The notes below the pieces were generated by a model, which saw nothing but the letters and a program-made list of their open reading frames with translations, did not search any database and was not told the DNA's origin. Positions 56,684-64,000 of a stretch of DNA of 64,000 bases are shown here, piece by piece. Where the stretch lies: NCBI RefSeq assembly GCF_002797375.1, contig NZ_KZ454941.1, forward strand, positions 2,434,667 to 2,498,666, read 5' to 3'. The position numbers and the translations under genes were made by a program. Numbering within the stretch: position 1 is the stretch's first letter; every line of letters starts with the position of its first letter. The DNA comes from Bacillus sp. FJAT-42315. GTDB lineage: Bacteria; Bacillota; Bacilli; Bacillales; Domibacillaceae.

Positions 56684-57685
56684 TTATTTTTCATCATCTA
56701 TTAAAAGGTTCGCCGCCTCTTGAATCTTTGCTGGCACATTTGCTTGCGCCATCGTATATGCTTGCTTCAACGCGTTATAAAACGCATTCGCATTCGATGA
56801 ACCGTGAGCTTTAATGACCGGCGCTTTTAAACCAAATAATCCAGCACCGCCATACTCCGTGTAGTCCATTTTATTTTTCAATCCATATAGCTCAGACTTC
56901 AGTAAGCCTGCACCGATCTTTGCCTTTAATGAAGAGGTTAAAGAAGACTTTAACATTGAGAAAATCGAAATCGCTGTACCTTCTAACGTTTTAAGAACCA
57001 TATTACCGGTAAAACCATCTGTAACGACGACATCAGCTACACCATTCAATAAATCTCTAGATTCTACATTGCCGATAAAATGAATATTCGTTTGCTGCTT
57101 TAGCAACCCGAATGCTTCCTTCGTTAATTCGTTCCCTTTTTTCTCTTCGGTACCGATATTTAATAGGCCTACTCTAGGCTTTTCGATTCCTCTTACTTTT
57201 TCAGCATAAATTGAACCCATAAGCGCATATTGCACTAAATGTTCCGGTTTCGCATCTGAGTTGGCTCCAAGGTCTAGCATCACAAAGCCACGGCCATCGA
57301 TCGTTGGTAACGTCGGCGCTAAGGCAGGACGCTGAATGCCGTCAATTCGCCCGACGATAAATAAACCAGCCGCCATCAATGCTCCTGTGTTCCCTGCTGA
57401 TACGCAAGCAGCCGCCTCGCCATCCGCAACGGATTGAGCCATCATCACCATGGATGCTTTCTTTTTGCGACGTACAGCGCGAACGGGTTCATCCGTTCCC
57501 GCAATGACTTCCTCGGAATGAATAATGGTGGCGCGACTCGTTGGAGTTAAGAGCGGCTTTATTTTCTCTTCATCACCAAAAATCAATACTTCGAGATCCT
57601 GGAGTTCTTCTAATGCTCGATTCGTTCCTAAAATAATCTCCTTTGGCGCATGATCTCCGCCCATCGCATCTACCGCTATTTTCAT
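56684..57685 (-). CDS. plsX: Phosphate acyltransferase PlsX
   Basis: PlsX makes acyl-phosphate from acyl-ACP for phospholipid synthesis and is a peripheral membrane enzyme. The 333-residue protein starts [17 protein letters not shown] and has [23 protein letters not shown] and [16 protein letters not shown]. It follows fapR by 17 bases. Confidence 0.98.
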   Translation of the reverse strand: MKIAVDAMGGDHAPKEIILGTNRALEELQDLEVLIFGDEEKIKPLLTPTSRATIIHSEEVIAGTDEPVRAVRRKKKASMVMMAQSVADGEAAACVSAGNTGALMAAGLFIVGRIDGIQRPALAPTLPTIDGRGFVMLDLGANSDAKPEHLVQYALMGSIYAEKVRGIEKPRVGLLNIGTEEKKGNELTKEAFGLLKQQTNIHFIGNVESRDLLNGVADVVVTDGFTGNMVLKTLEGTAISIFSMLKSSLTSSLKAKIGAGLLKSELYGLKNKMDYTEYGGAGLFGLKAPVIKAHGSSNANAFYNALKQAYTMAQANVPAKIQEAANLLIDDEK

Positions 57686-57702
57686 TTTGTTTCATCCTTT
57701 GC

Positions 57703-58266
57703 TCATATATTGGAACGATACATCATGAAATCGCCTTGAAACACTAATTCATGACCAACATAACTATGTACTTCAACGATCGTTCTTTCCTTTTCTACAT
57801 TCACATCGATCACTTTCGCTTTTGCTACCACTCGTTCACCTTCACGAACGGAACGTTTAAAATGAATATTCGCTTTTGCTGTCAAGGCGAGTTCATCGTT
57901 AATGACCGCTACAGCGAGCGAGTTAGCTTGCGCAAACAAATGATGTCCCCGTGCAATGCCATTTCTCGTAAAAACATGCTCCTTCTGCACATCAAAAATG
58001 GAGATGGCGCTTTTATCTAATTCAATATCAATCACATCACCGATTACTTCCTCGATTGGCAATGAGCGAACTTCATCAGCTAATTGTTTTTCTGCTACAT
58101 GTTTAATTCTTTCACGCAATTCTGGTATCGATAATTCCATTCGATCTAGACGAATCGTTTGTACACTCACTCTGAAGCGATCTGCCAGCTCCTCATCTGT
58201 GATAAATGGATTATCGGTAATTGTTTCTTGTAATTGTGCTTGTCTCTCTTTTTTTGAACGTCTCAT
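57703..58266 (-). CDS. fapR: Malonyl-CoA-responsive lipid synthesis repressor FapR
   Basis: FapR represses fatty-acid and phospholipid genes and is released by malonyl-CoA. The 187-residue protein has an N-terminal helix-turn-helix (about 18-50, [20 protein letters not shown]) and a C-terminal hot-dog domain (about 85-185) with [22 protein letters not shown] FapR box lies just upstream, so it autoregulates. Confidence 0.97.
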   Translation of the reverse strand: MRRSKKERQAQLQETITDNPFITDEELADRFRVSVQTIRLDRMELSIPELRERIKHVAEKQLADEVRSLPIEEVIGDVIDIELDKSAISIFDVQKEHVFTRNGIARGHHLFAQANSLAVAVINDELALTAKANIHFKRSVREGERVVAKAKVIDVNVEKERTIVEVHSYVGHELVFQGDFMMYRSNI

Positions 58267-58286
58267 TAATATTACACCATCCGATA

Positions 58287-58303
58287 TTAGGACTAGGTAC
58301 TAA
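58287..58303. promoter_or_regulatory. FapR operator
   Basis: 17-bp palindrome TTAGGACTAGGTACTAA, matching the known FapR box TTAGTACCTGGTACTAA apart from one arm mismatch and the centre. It lies between the -10 and the fapR start and covers the expected transcription start, the usual geometry for repression. Confidence 0.88.
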
Positions 58304-58307
58304 CAGT

Positions 58308-58336
58308 AGTATAAAAGCAAAAAAAACAGAATGCAA
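58308..58336 (-). promoter_or_regulatory. Sigma-A promoter of the fapR operon
   Basis: Minus strand: -10 TATACT at 58313-58308 and, 17 bp upstream, the weak -35 TTGCAT at 58336-58331. The -35 overlaps the stem of the recG terminator. The -10 is five bases from the FapR box. Confidence 0.65.
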
Positions 58337-58352
58337 GGAAAATCTTGCATTC
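58321..58352 (-). terminator. Terminator after recG
   Basis: Perfect 9-bp stem GAATGCAAG (58329-58337) and CTTGCATTC (58344-58352) with a 6-nt loop, followed on the minus strand by TG and a long T-run. It begins five bases past the recG stop. Confidence 0.93.
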
Positions 58353-58356
58353 ACAA

Positions 58357-60432
58357 TTAATCTAGCTTTTCTCCCGACAGAACACCGGAGTGATGAAGCG
58401 ACTCCCGAAGCTTAGCAAACTCTTCCTTCTGCCAAAATTCTTCCGATTCGATTAACGTTTTTGCGTCTTCTCTAGCGACCTCAAGCGTACGATAATCATG
58501 CACCATATCAGCGACTTTAAATTCTGGCAAACCGCTTTGTTTTTTCCCGAAGAAATCTCCTGGTCCGCGGAGCTCTAGATCTTTTTCACTTAATACAAAC
58601 CCATCATTCGTTTCCGTCATAATCTTCATGCGCTCTTGACCGACTTCTGTTTTCGGGTTAGCTAGTAAAATACAGTAGGATTGCTCACTCCCCCGCCCGA
58701 CACGACCTCGGAGCTGATGTAGCTGCGATAGCCCAAATCTCTCTGCATCATAAATGACCATCATCGTAGCATTAGGTACATTGACCCCTACCTCTACTAC
58801 TGTTGTCGAAACAAGTACTTGAATGTGATTATCTGAAAAAGCTTTCATCACCTGATCTTTTTCTTCAGCAGGCAATCGACCATGCATTAAACCGACTTGA
58901 AAACGGTCATGAAAATAATGAACGAGCTGCGAGTGAACATCTAAAGCATTTTGAAGATCCATTTTCTCTGACTCTTCGATTAACGGACAGATTACATACG
59001 CTTGTCGACCTTTCACTAATTCTTTTTCCATAAAGCCGAGTACACGCTCGAGCATTTCTTCTTTCGCCCAATACGTTTCAATCGCTTTTCGCCCTGCAGG
59101 CATTTCATCAATAATCGACACATCCATCTCACCAAAAACAGTGATGGCAAGCGTTCTAGGAATCGGAGTAGCCGTCATAAATAATACATCCGGGCTCTCT
59201 CCTTTTTCTCTTAACACTCTTCTCTGATTCACACCGAAGCGATGCTGTTCATCGGTAATCACAAGTCCAAGGCGACGAAAATGAACATCATCTTGAATTA
59301 ATGCATGCGTACCAACAACAATATCAATTTCTCCTGCTTCTAGTCTCGCTAATAGCTCTTTTCTACGTTTCCCTTTCACTGAGCTCGTTAAAAGAGCGAG
59401 AGAAAGACCCATCGGCTCGAACATTTCACTTAAAGAGTCCGCATGCTGCTCCGCCAATATTTCCGTCGGCACCATTAACGCTCCTTGATATCCCGCCGTT
59501 ACACTTGCATATAAAGCAACAGCCGCAACCGCGGTCTTTCCGCTACCTACATCCCCTTGAAGAAGACGATTCATCCGATAAGGGGATTTCAAATCTGCAC
59601 AAATATCATTGATCACTCGTTTTTGAGCATTTGTCATTGTAAACGGCAACGAATCAATAAATTGCTTTAACTGATGGATATCATAATTTTGCTTCATGCC
59701 GTTCGAGTGCTCCCTTTCAAACTTGCGAAGAGCTTGCATTTTCAATTGAAACGCTAAAAACTCTTCATAGACAAATCTCCGTCTAGCTTGCTTCATCTCT
59801 TCTCCATTTGCCGGAAAATGAAGTGCACGTAGAGCCTCGTGGGCAGGTAATAGTTTATATTGATGTAAAAAACGAACCGGCAATGTTTCTTCAATCAAAT
59901 CTCCATATTGCGACAACGCCAGTCCGATATATTTACGAAATAATTTAGGAGATACAACCCCTTTCAATGAATACACCGCTTCAAAATCACCCTGCCTTTG
60001 ATGAGGGCCGAGGTCTAGCTGTTGAGCAGTGATCGTTTGCCGATTTTTATCCCACTTCCCTGTAATAGTTACCGTCTCATTAATGTTTATTTTATTTTTT
60101 AAATACGGCTGATTAAAAAAGACGACACTGACTAAATAGCGGCCCACTAATAATTTAAATGTTAAACGTGATTTTTTCTTCGAATAAAACATCAGTGACG
60201 GGATGCTATGAACTTTCCCTTCTACTGTCACGCGTTCATCATGAGCCACTTCTGCTAAATCCTTTAAACGATAATCTTCATAGCGGTAAGGAAAGTAATA
60301 CAATAAATCATGAATGGTGTCTATACCAAGCTCTTTTAAAGAGGTAGCGGTTTCCTTACCTACCCCTTTTAAACCATTCGTTTGTTGTAGCAAAGGGGAA
60401 TCATTGACTTGCGTTTCGGGTTGTTGATCCAT
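58357..60432 (-). CDS. recG: ATP-dependent DNA helicase RecG
   Basis: RecG remodels stalled replication forks and branch-migrates Holliday junctions. The 691-residue protein has an N-terminal OB wedge domain (about 60-150), Walker A GDVGSGKT (293-300), DEQH, TATPIPRT and the C-terminal motif GLSQLHQLRGRVGRG. The ATG at 60432 with GGAGG nine bases upstream lies inside sdaAA, so the genes overlap by 32 bases. Confidence 0.98.
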   Translation of the reverse strand: MDQQPETQVNDSPLLQQTNGLKGVGKETATSLKELGIDTIHDLLYYFPYRYEDYRLKDLAEVAHDERVTVEGKVHSIPSLMFYSKKKSRLTFKLLVGRYLVSVVFFNQPYLKNKININETVTITGKWDKNRQTITAQQLDLGPHQRQGDFEAVYSLKGVVSPKLFRKYIGLALSQYGDLIEETLPVRFLHQYKLLPAHEALRALHFPANGEEMKQARRRFVYEEFLAFQLKMQALRKFEREHSNGMKQNYDIHQLKQFIDSLPFTMTNAQKRVINDICADLKSPYRMNRLLQGDVGSGKTAVAAVALYASVTAGYQGALMVPTEILAEQHADSLSEMFEPMGLSLALLTSSVKGKRRKELLARLEAGEIDIVVGTHALIQDDVHFRRLGLVITDEQHRFGVNQRRVLREKGESPDVLFMTATPIPRTLAITVFGEMDVSIIDEMPAGRKAIETYWAKEEMLERVLGFMEKELVKGRQAYVICPLIEESEKMDLQNALDVHSQLVHYFHDRFQVGLMHGRLPAEEKDQVMKAFSDNHIQVLVSTTVVEVGVNVPNATMMVIYDAERFGLSQLHQLRGRVGRGSEQSYCILLANPKTEVGQERMKIMTETNDGFVLSEKDLELRGPGDFFGKKQSGLPEFKVADMVHDYRTLEVAREDAKTLIESEEFWQKEEFAKLRESLHHSGVLSGEKLD

Positions 60433-61291
60433 AAATTTGTTCCTCCAACTTACGCCCGGTCGGTGTTGCAGCTAATCCTCCACCTGCTGTTTCTCTTAAA
60501 GCAGTAGGCATTGTTTGCCCAATTTTGTACATAGCATCAATAACTTCATCGCATGGAATTCGACTCGTTACACCAGCAAGAGCCATGTCAGCGGCAACAA
60601 GAGCATTAGCGGCTCCCATAGCATTTCTTTTCACACAAGGAACTTCCACTAATCCAGCCACAGGATCGCAAACAAGTCCGAGCATATTTTTCAACGTAAT
60701 CGCCATTGCCTCTGCACTTTGAGCAGGAGCCCCACCAGCCATCTCTACAATAGCGGCCGCGGCCATTCCGGATGCAGACCCCACCTCCGCTTGACAGCCG
60801 CCCGCCGCTCCAGAAATGGAAGCATTATTGGCGACAATAAATCCAAAGGCGCCAGCTGTAAACAAAAAACGAACCTTCTCTTCCTTTGAAGGATTTAGCT
60901 TGTCTTGAACTGCAAACAAAGTACCCGGAACGACACCTGCACTGCCGGCTGTCGGAGTCGCGCATATCGTTCCCATGGCGGCGTTCACTTCGTTTGTCGC
61001 AACAGCTTTACTGACAGCGTCTAATAATAGTGGTCCTGATAATGTTTGACCTTTAGCAATATAGTCTTGCAGTAAAACAGCATCTCCACCTGTTAACCCA
61101 GAAAGAGACTGCACACCGCTTAGTCCTCTTTTTACCGCTTGCTCCATCACATCTAAATTTCTTTCCATCAAAGACATGACTTCATCAAATGTTTTGCCGG
61201 TAATGGTCATTTCTTGTTCGATCATGATATCTGAAATTTTTTTCTGCTGCTCATTGGCCCTGTTGACGAGTTCTGCTGCTGATTTAAACAT
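60401..61291 (-). CDS. sdaAA: L-serine dehydratase, alpha subunit
   Basis: SdaAA with SdaAB deaminates L-serine to pyruvate with a [4Fe-4S] cluster. The start is the ATG at 61291 (MFKSAAELVNRANEQQKK) with AGGAGG eight bases upstream; length 296. Cysteines that can bind the cluster occur in GTICATPTAG, GGCQAEVG, LVCDPVAG and VPCVKRN. It precedes and overlaps recG. Confidence 0.97.
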   Translation of the reverse strand: MFKSAAELVNRANEQQKKISDIMIEQEMTITGKTFDEVMSLMERNLDVMEQAVKRGLSGVQSLSGLTGGDAVLLQDYIAKGQTLSGPLLLDAVSKAVATNEVNAAMGTICATPTAGSAGVVPGTLFAVQDKLNPSKEEKVRFLFTAGAFGFIVANNASISGAAGGCQAEVGSASGMAAAAIVEMAGGAPAQSAEAMAITLKNMLGLVCDPVAGLVEVPCVKRNAMGAANALVAADMALAGVTSRIPCDEVIDAMYKIGQTMPTALRETAGGGLAATPTGRKLEEQIYGSTTRNASQ

Positions 61292-61357
61292 TTTGCTCCC
61301 TCCTGTTCTTATAGTGATCATTTAAGTATGTCCTGTCGGTTTTCCTATTTCATTCAA

Positions 61358-62020
61358 CTAATCAGCAATTCGTGCAACTTGAATAACGTTAGGCAAATGC
61401 TCGATCGCTTGAATGACATGATCATCGATTGTCTGATCGACTTCTATGATCATTAATGCCATTTCACCCTTTGCTTTACGAGAAACCTCCATATGTCCAA
61501 TATTAATTTCATGTTTAGCTAGTTCATTGGAAACTGTCGCAATCGCACCGAAACGGTCATTATGAACAACTAAAATCGCCGGGTGCTGGCCAGAAAGCTT
61601 TAACTCAAATCCGTTTAGTTCCGTCACTTCAATTTTGCCACCGCCGATAGAAATACCGACAAGCTCTATTTCACCTGTTTCATCGCCAATGCGCACTTTT
61701 GCTGTATTTGGATGAGCGGGAACAGCCATTTCTTCAATAAATTGAATGCTTATCCCTCTACTCTCCGCAATCTTTATCGCATCGATAATTCGTTCATCAA
61801 ATGTATCAAAATCGAGCAGCCCACCAATAATAGCGACATCTGTTGCATGACCTTTATATGTTTGTGCGAAGGAACCATAAAAAGAGATGATCGCCCATTT
61901 CGGTTCTCTCCCAAATAAAGTTCTAGCTAAGCGACCGATTTTCGCTGCACCAGCTGTGTGCGAGCTAGAAGGTCCAATCATAATTGGTCCAATAATATCA
62001 AATACACTTTTGTATTTCAT
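61358..62020 (-). CDS. sdaAB: L-serine dehydratase, beta subunit
   Basis: SdaAB is the regulatory-type subunit. The ATG at 62020 (MKYKSVFDIIGPIMIGPSSS) with GGGGGCGAC upstream is chosen; length 220. It has the SSSHTAGAAKIGR motif of the serine dehydratase domain and a C-terminal ACT domain (about 145-220). It precedes sdaAA by 66 bases. A TATAAT at 62081-62076 may belong to its promoter, without a clear -35. Confidence 0.97.
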   Translation of the reverse strand: MKYKSVFDIIGPIMIGPSSSHTAGAAKIGRLARTLFGREPKWAIISFYGSFAQTYKGHATDVAIIGGLLDFDTFDERIIDAIKIAESRGISIQFIEEMAVPAHPNTAKVRIGDETGEIELVGISIGGGKIEVTELNGFELKLSGQHPAILVVHNDRFGAIATVSNELAKHEINIGHMEVSRKAKGEMALMIIEVDQTIDDHVIQAIEHLPNVIQVARIAD

Positions 62021-62103
62021 GATGTCGCCCCCTCTGGTCATTAGATTGCTTTATATACGTTAATAACTATATTTTATTATACGTAAGAAAAAAATGCACA
62101 AAT

Positions 62104-62133
62104 AAAAAAGAAGAGGAATCCCCCTTCTTTTTT
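62104..62133 (-). terminator. Terminator at the fakA stop
   Basis: Perfect 10-bp A/T-rich stem (62104-62113 and 62124-62133), with a 10-nt loop and T-run on the minus strand. The stem includes the first bases of the fakA stop codon. Confidence 0.85.
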
Positions 62134-63808
62134 ATTCAACTGAGAAAATGAAAGAATACAGTGGTTGTTTTCCATTATGAACTTCTACTTCCACTTCTTC
62201 AAAATTCTCTTCTATAAATGAAGATACTTTCTCTACTTCATCCGAGCCGATGTCTTCCCCATAAATAATCGTTACAATTTCAGATTCCTCATCAATTAAA
62301 TGATGGAGTAATTCTTTCGCCGCTTCGATTTTATTTGGGTTCGTTAACACAATTTTCCCATCAGCTAACCCCATGAAGTCATCTTTGGCAATTTCAACAC
62401 CATCAATATTCGTATCACGAACAGCAAAAGTAATTTGCCCCGTTTTCACATGAGCAAGGGCTTCTGTCATTGCTACTTTATTTTCTTCCAATGTGGCTTC
62501 AGGGTTGAAAGCAAGCAACGCTACCATTCCTTGAGGAACCGTTTTAGATGGGACAACCGTTGCTTCAACGCCAACGACTTCAGCCGCTTGTTCAGCTGCC
62601 ATCACGATGTTTTTGTTGTTAGGTAAAATAATCACTTTTTTAGCATTTGCTTCTTCGATCGCTTTCACAATATCTTCCGTACTAGGATTCATTGTTTGTC
62701 CGCCTTCAATCACCGCTGAAGCACCGATACTTTGAAGTAATTGCGAAATCCCTTCACCCATAGCCACTGTAACAACTGCATATTCTTGCTGTACTTCCGG
62801 CTTCTTAACCTCTGGCTGTTTCGGCGTGTCCCCACCAACAATATTGCTATGTTGCTCTCGCATATTTTCGATTTTCATGCTAATTAAGCTACCATATCGT
62901 TGCCCATAGGATAACACTTCCCCAGGTTGTTCCGAGTGAATGTGAACCTTCGCAATTTCATCATCTGAAATGACGAGAAGCGAGTCACCATACACGCTTA
63001 AATCCGCTCTAAACTGTTCTTCTGAAAATGGATGCTTAGCTACTTTCTCGTCTTCAAAACGGACCATAAACTCCGTACAATAGCCAAACTCAATGTCCAC
63101 TGTATTCATAAATCCTTGCACACTTTGATGATGCTGAGCGCTAACTAACTCTTCCATATTAGGCGCGATAGCTGGACTATCAGGTAAGGATTCTCCTTTT
63201 AAAGCGGCAAGAAATCCTTCGTAAACAAGCAAAAGTCCCTGACCTCCACTGTCGACAACACCTACTTCTTTCAATACAGGGAGAAATTCAGGGGTACGTG
63301 CCAATGAAGCTTTGCCTTCTTCCACTAAAGCTTCCATCACTACAATAATATCTTTTTGTTTTTTAGCAACTGCTACCGCTTTTTTGGCAGCATCTTTCGC
63401 AACAGTTAAAATCGTTCCTTCTACCGGCTTCATCACGGCTTTGTAAGCTGTTTGCACACCCGCTTCAAACGCAGCAGCTAATTGCTTACTATCAACTACT
63501 GATAGTTGTTCAATTGCTTTGGTAAACCCTCGGAACAATTGCGATAAAATAACACCTGAGTTACCGCGAGCTCCCATTAGTAAACCTTTAGATAATGCAG
63601 CAGCTGTTTGTCCAAAATGCTCACTTGACTGTTGTTGAACTTCCTTGGCTCCAGAAGTCATTGATAAATTCATATTTGTTCCTGTATCACCATCAGGAAC
63701 AGGGAAAACGTTAAGTGCATCTACCATATCAGCATTCACTGAAAGATGATTAGCTCCCATTTTTACCATTTCGGCAAACTTTTTCCCATCTAACGAAGTA
63801 ATTGACAC
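62132..63808 (-). CDS. fakA: Fatty acid kinase catalytic subunit FakA (YloV)
   Basis: FakA phosphorylates fatty acids bound to FakB, for phospholipid synthesis from exogenous fatty acids. The 558-residue protein has an N-terminal DhaL-type nucleotide domain (about 1-200) with PDGDTGTNMN (38-47) and GARGNSGVILSQLFRG, a central domain, and a C-terminal domain (about 350-558) of the EDD/DegV type. The start is a GTG with GGAGG. It follows yloU as in B. subtilis. Confidence 0.95.
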   Translation of the reverse strand: MSITSLDGKKFAEMVKMGANHLSVNADMVDALNVFPVPDGDTGTNMNLSMTSGAKEVQQQSSEHFGQTAAALSKGLLMGARGNSGVILSQLFRGFTKAIEQLSVVDSKQLAAAFEAGVQTAYKAVMKPVEGTILTVAKDAAKKAVAVAKKQKDIIVVMEALVEEGKASLARTPEFLPVLKEVGVVDSGGQGLLLVYEGFLAALKGESLPDSPAIAPNMEELVSAQHHQSVQGFMNTVDIEFGYCTEFMVRFEDEKVAKHPFSEEQFRADLSVYGDSLLVISDDEIAKVHIHSEQPGEVLSYGQRYGSLISMKIENMREQHSNIVGGDTPKQPEVKKPEVQQEYAVVTVAMGEGISQLLQSIGASAVIEGGQTMNPSTEDIVKAIEEANAKKVIILPNNKNIVMAAEQAAEVVGVEATVVPSKTVPQGMVALLAFNPEATLEENKVAMTEALAHVKTGQITFAVRDTNIDGVEIAKDDFMGLADGKIVLTNPNKIEAAKELLHHLIDEESEIVTIIYGEDIGSDEVEKVSSFIEENFEEVEVEVHNGKQPLYSFIFSVE

Positions 63809-63826
63809 AAATCTTTCCTCCTCACA

Positions 63827-64000
63827 CTACGAGTTCGTCACTCGAACTCCTTGAACAAAAATATTAACCGAGTCGACAGCTAGTCCAACTGTTTGATCGA
63901 GCGTATACTTTACTTTTGATTGAACATTGTTCGCCACTTCAGAAATTTTCGTTCCATAGCTAACAATAATATACATATCGATGTTTACTTGATCTTCTTC
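63827..64000 (-). CDS. yloU: Asp23/YloU family protein, 5' end beyond window
   Basis: The frame is open from the window edge to the TAG at 63827-63829, giving the last 57 residues. It contains DMYIIVSYGTKISEVANNVQ and ends VNIFVQGVRVTNS, closely similar to the end of B. subtilis YloU. Asp23-family proteins are membrane- or envelope-associated in some Gram-positives; the Bacillus role is poorly known. It precedes fakA by 18 bases. Confidence 0.95.
   Translation of the reverse strand, partial: EEDQVNIDMYIIVSYGTKISEVANNVQSKVKYTLDQTVGLAVDSVNIFVQGVRVTNS

Overview
The window is chromosomal core DNA from a low-to-moderate GC Gram-positive bacterium of the family Bacillaceae. The evidence is gene order that matches the Bacillus subtilis chromosome from fakA (yloV) to tsf almost gene for gene, strong AGGAGG-type ribosome binding sites, sigma-A promoters, a FapR operator, SwrB and SwrD, and CodY. 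Genus and species cannot be fixed from the sequence alone. Every gene I accept lies on the minus strand, so the window reads biologically from position 64000 down to 1. I see no tRNA, rRNA, CRISPR array, insertion sequence or prophage.

Reading in the direction of transcription. (1) 64000-58357: the end of yloU, fatty-acid kinase fakA, the two serine dehydratase subunits sdaAB and sdaAA, and the helicase recG. (2) 58352-54640: the phospholipid and fatty-acid synthesis operon fapR-plsX-fabD-fabG-acpP, preceded by a promoter with a FapR box. (3) 54569-46992: rnc-smc-ftsY, then ylxM-ffh-rpsP (chromosome organisation, protein targeting, RNA processing). A 124-bp-period intergenic repeat lies between ylxM and ftsY. 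(4) 46889-43207: ylqD-rimM-trmD-rplS, signal peptidase and rbgA (ribosome maturation). The khpA (ylqC) gene normally found between rpsP and ylqD is missing. (5) 43112-36813: rnhB, the uncharacterised pair ylqG/ylqH, succinyl-CoA synthetase sucCD, and dprA. (6) 36553-29205: topA, trmFO, xerC, hslV, hslU, codY. (7) 28878-2227: the fla/che operon of about 27 kb, from flgB to sigD. It holds the basal body, C-ring, export gate, ATPase complex, hook cap and hook genes, then the chemotaxis genes cheY, cheB, cheA, cheW, cheC, cheD, a small membrane protein, and sigD. (8) 2204-1: swrB, rpsB and the truncated tsf.

The genes form a few functional blocks. The fla/che operon builds the flagellum in assembly order and ends with the sigma factor for late flagellar genes. 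CodY, encoded just upstream, is a known repressor of this operon in B. subtilis. FlhF, FtsY and Ffh, all three members of the SRP GTPase family, are present. FapR senses malonyl-CoA and controls its own operon. Most observations worth a second look are small departures from a conserved layout: a stand-alone FliK-like/FlhB-tail-like pair, a tandem duplication at the FlgD C-terminus, a missing khpA, an intergenic repeat, an extra membrane gene and gap before sigD, and an HslV whose N-terminus has neither Thr nor Ser after Met. I did not find a convincing new multi-gene system.
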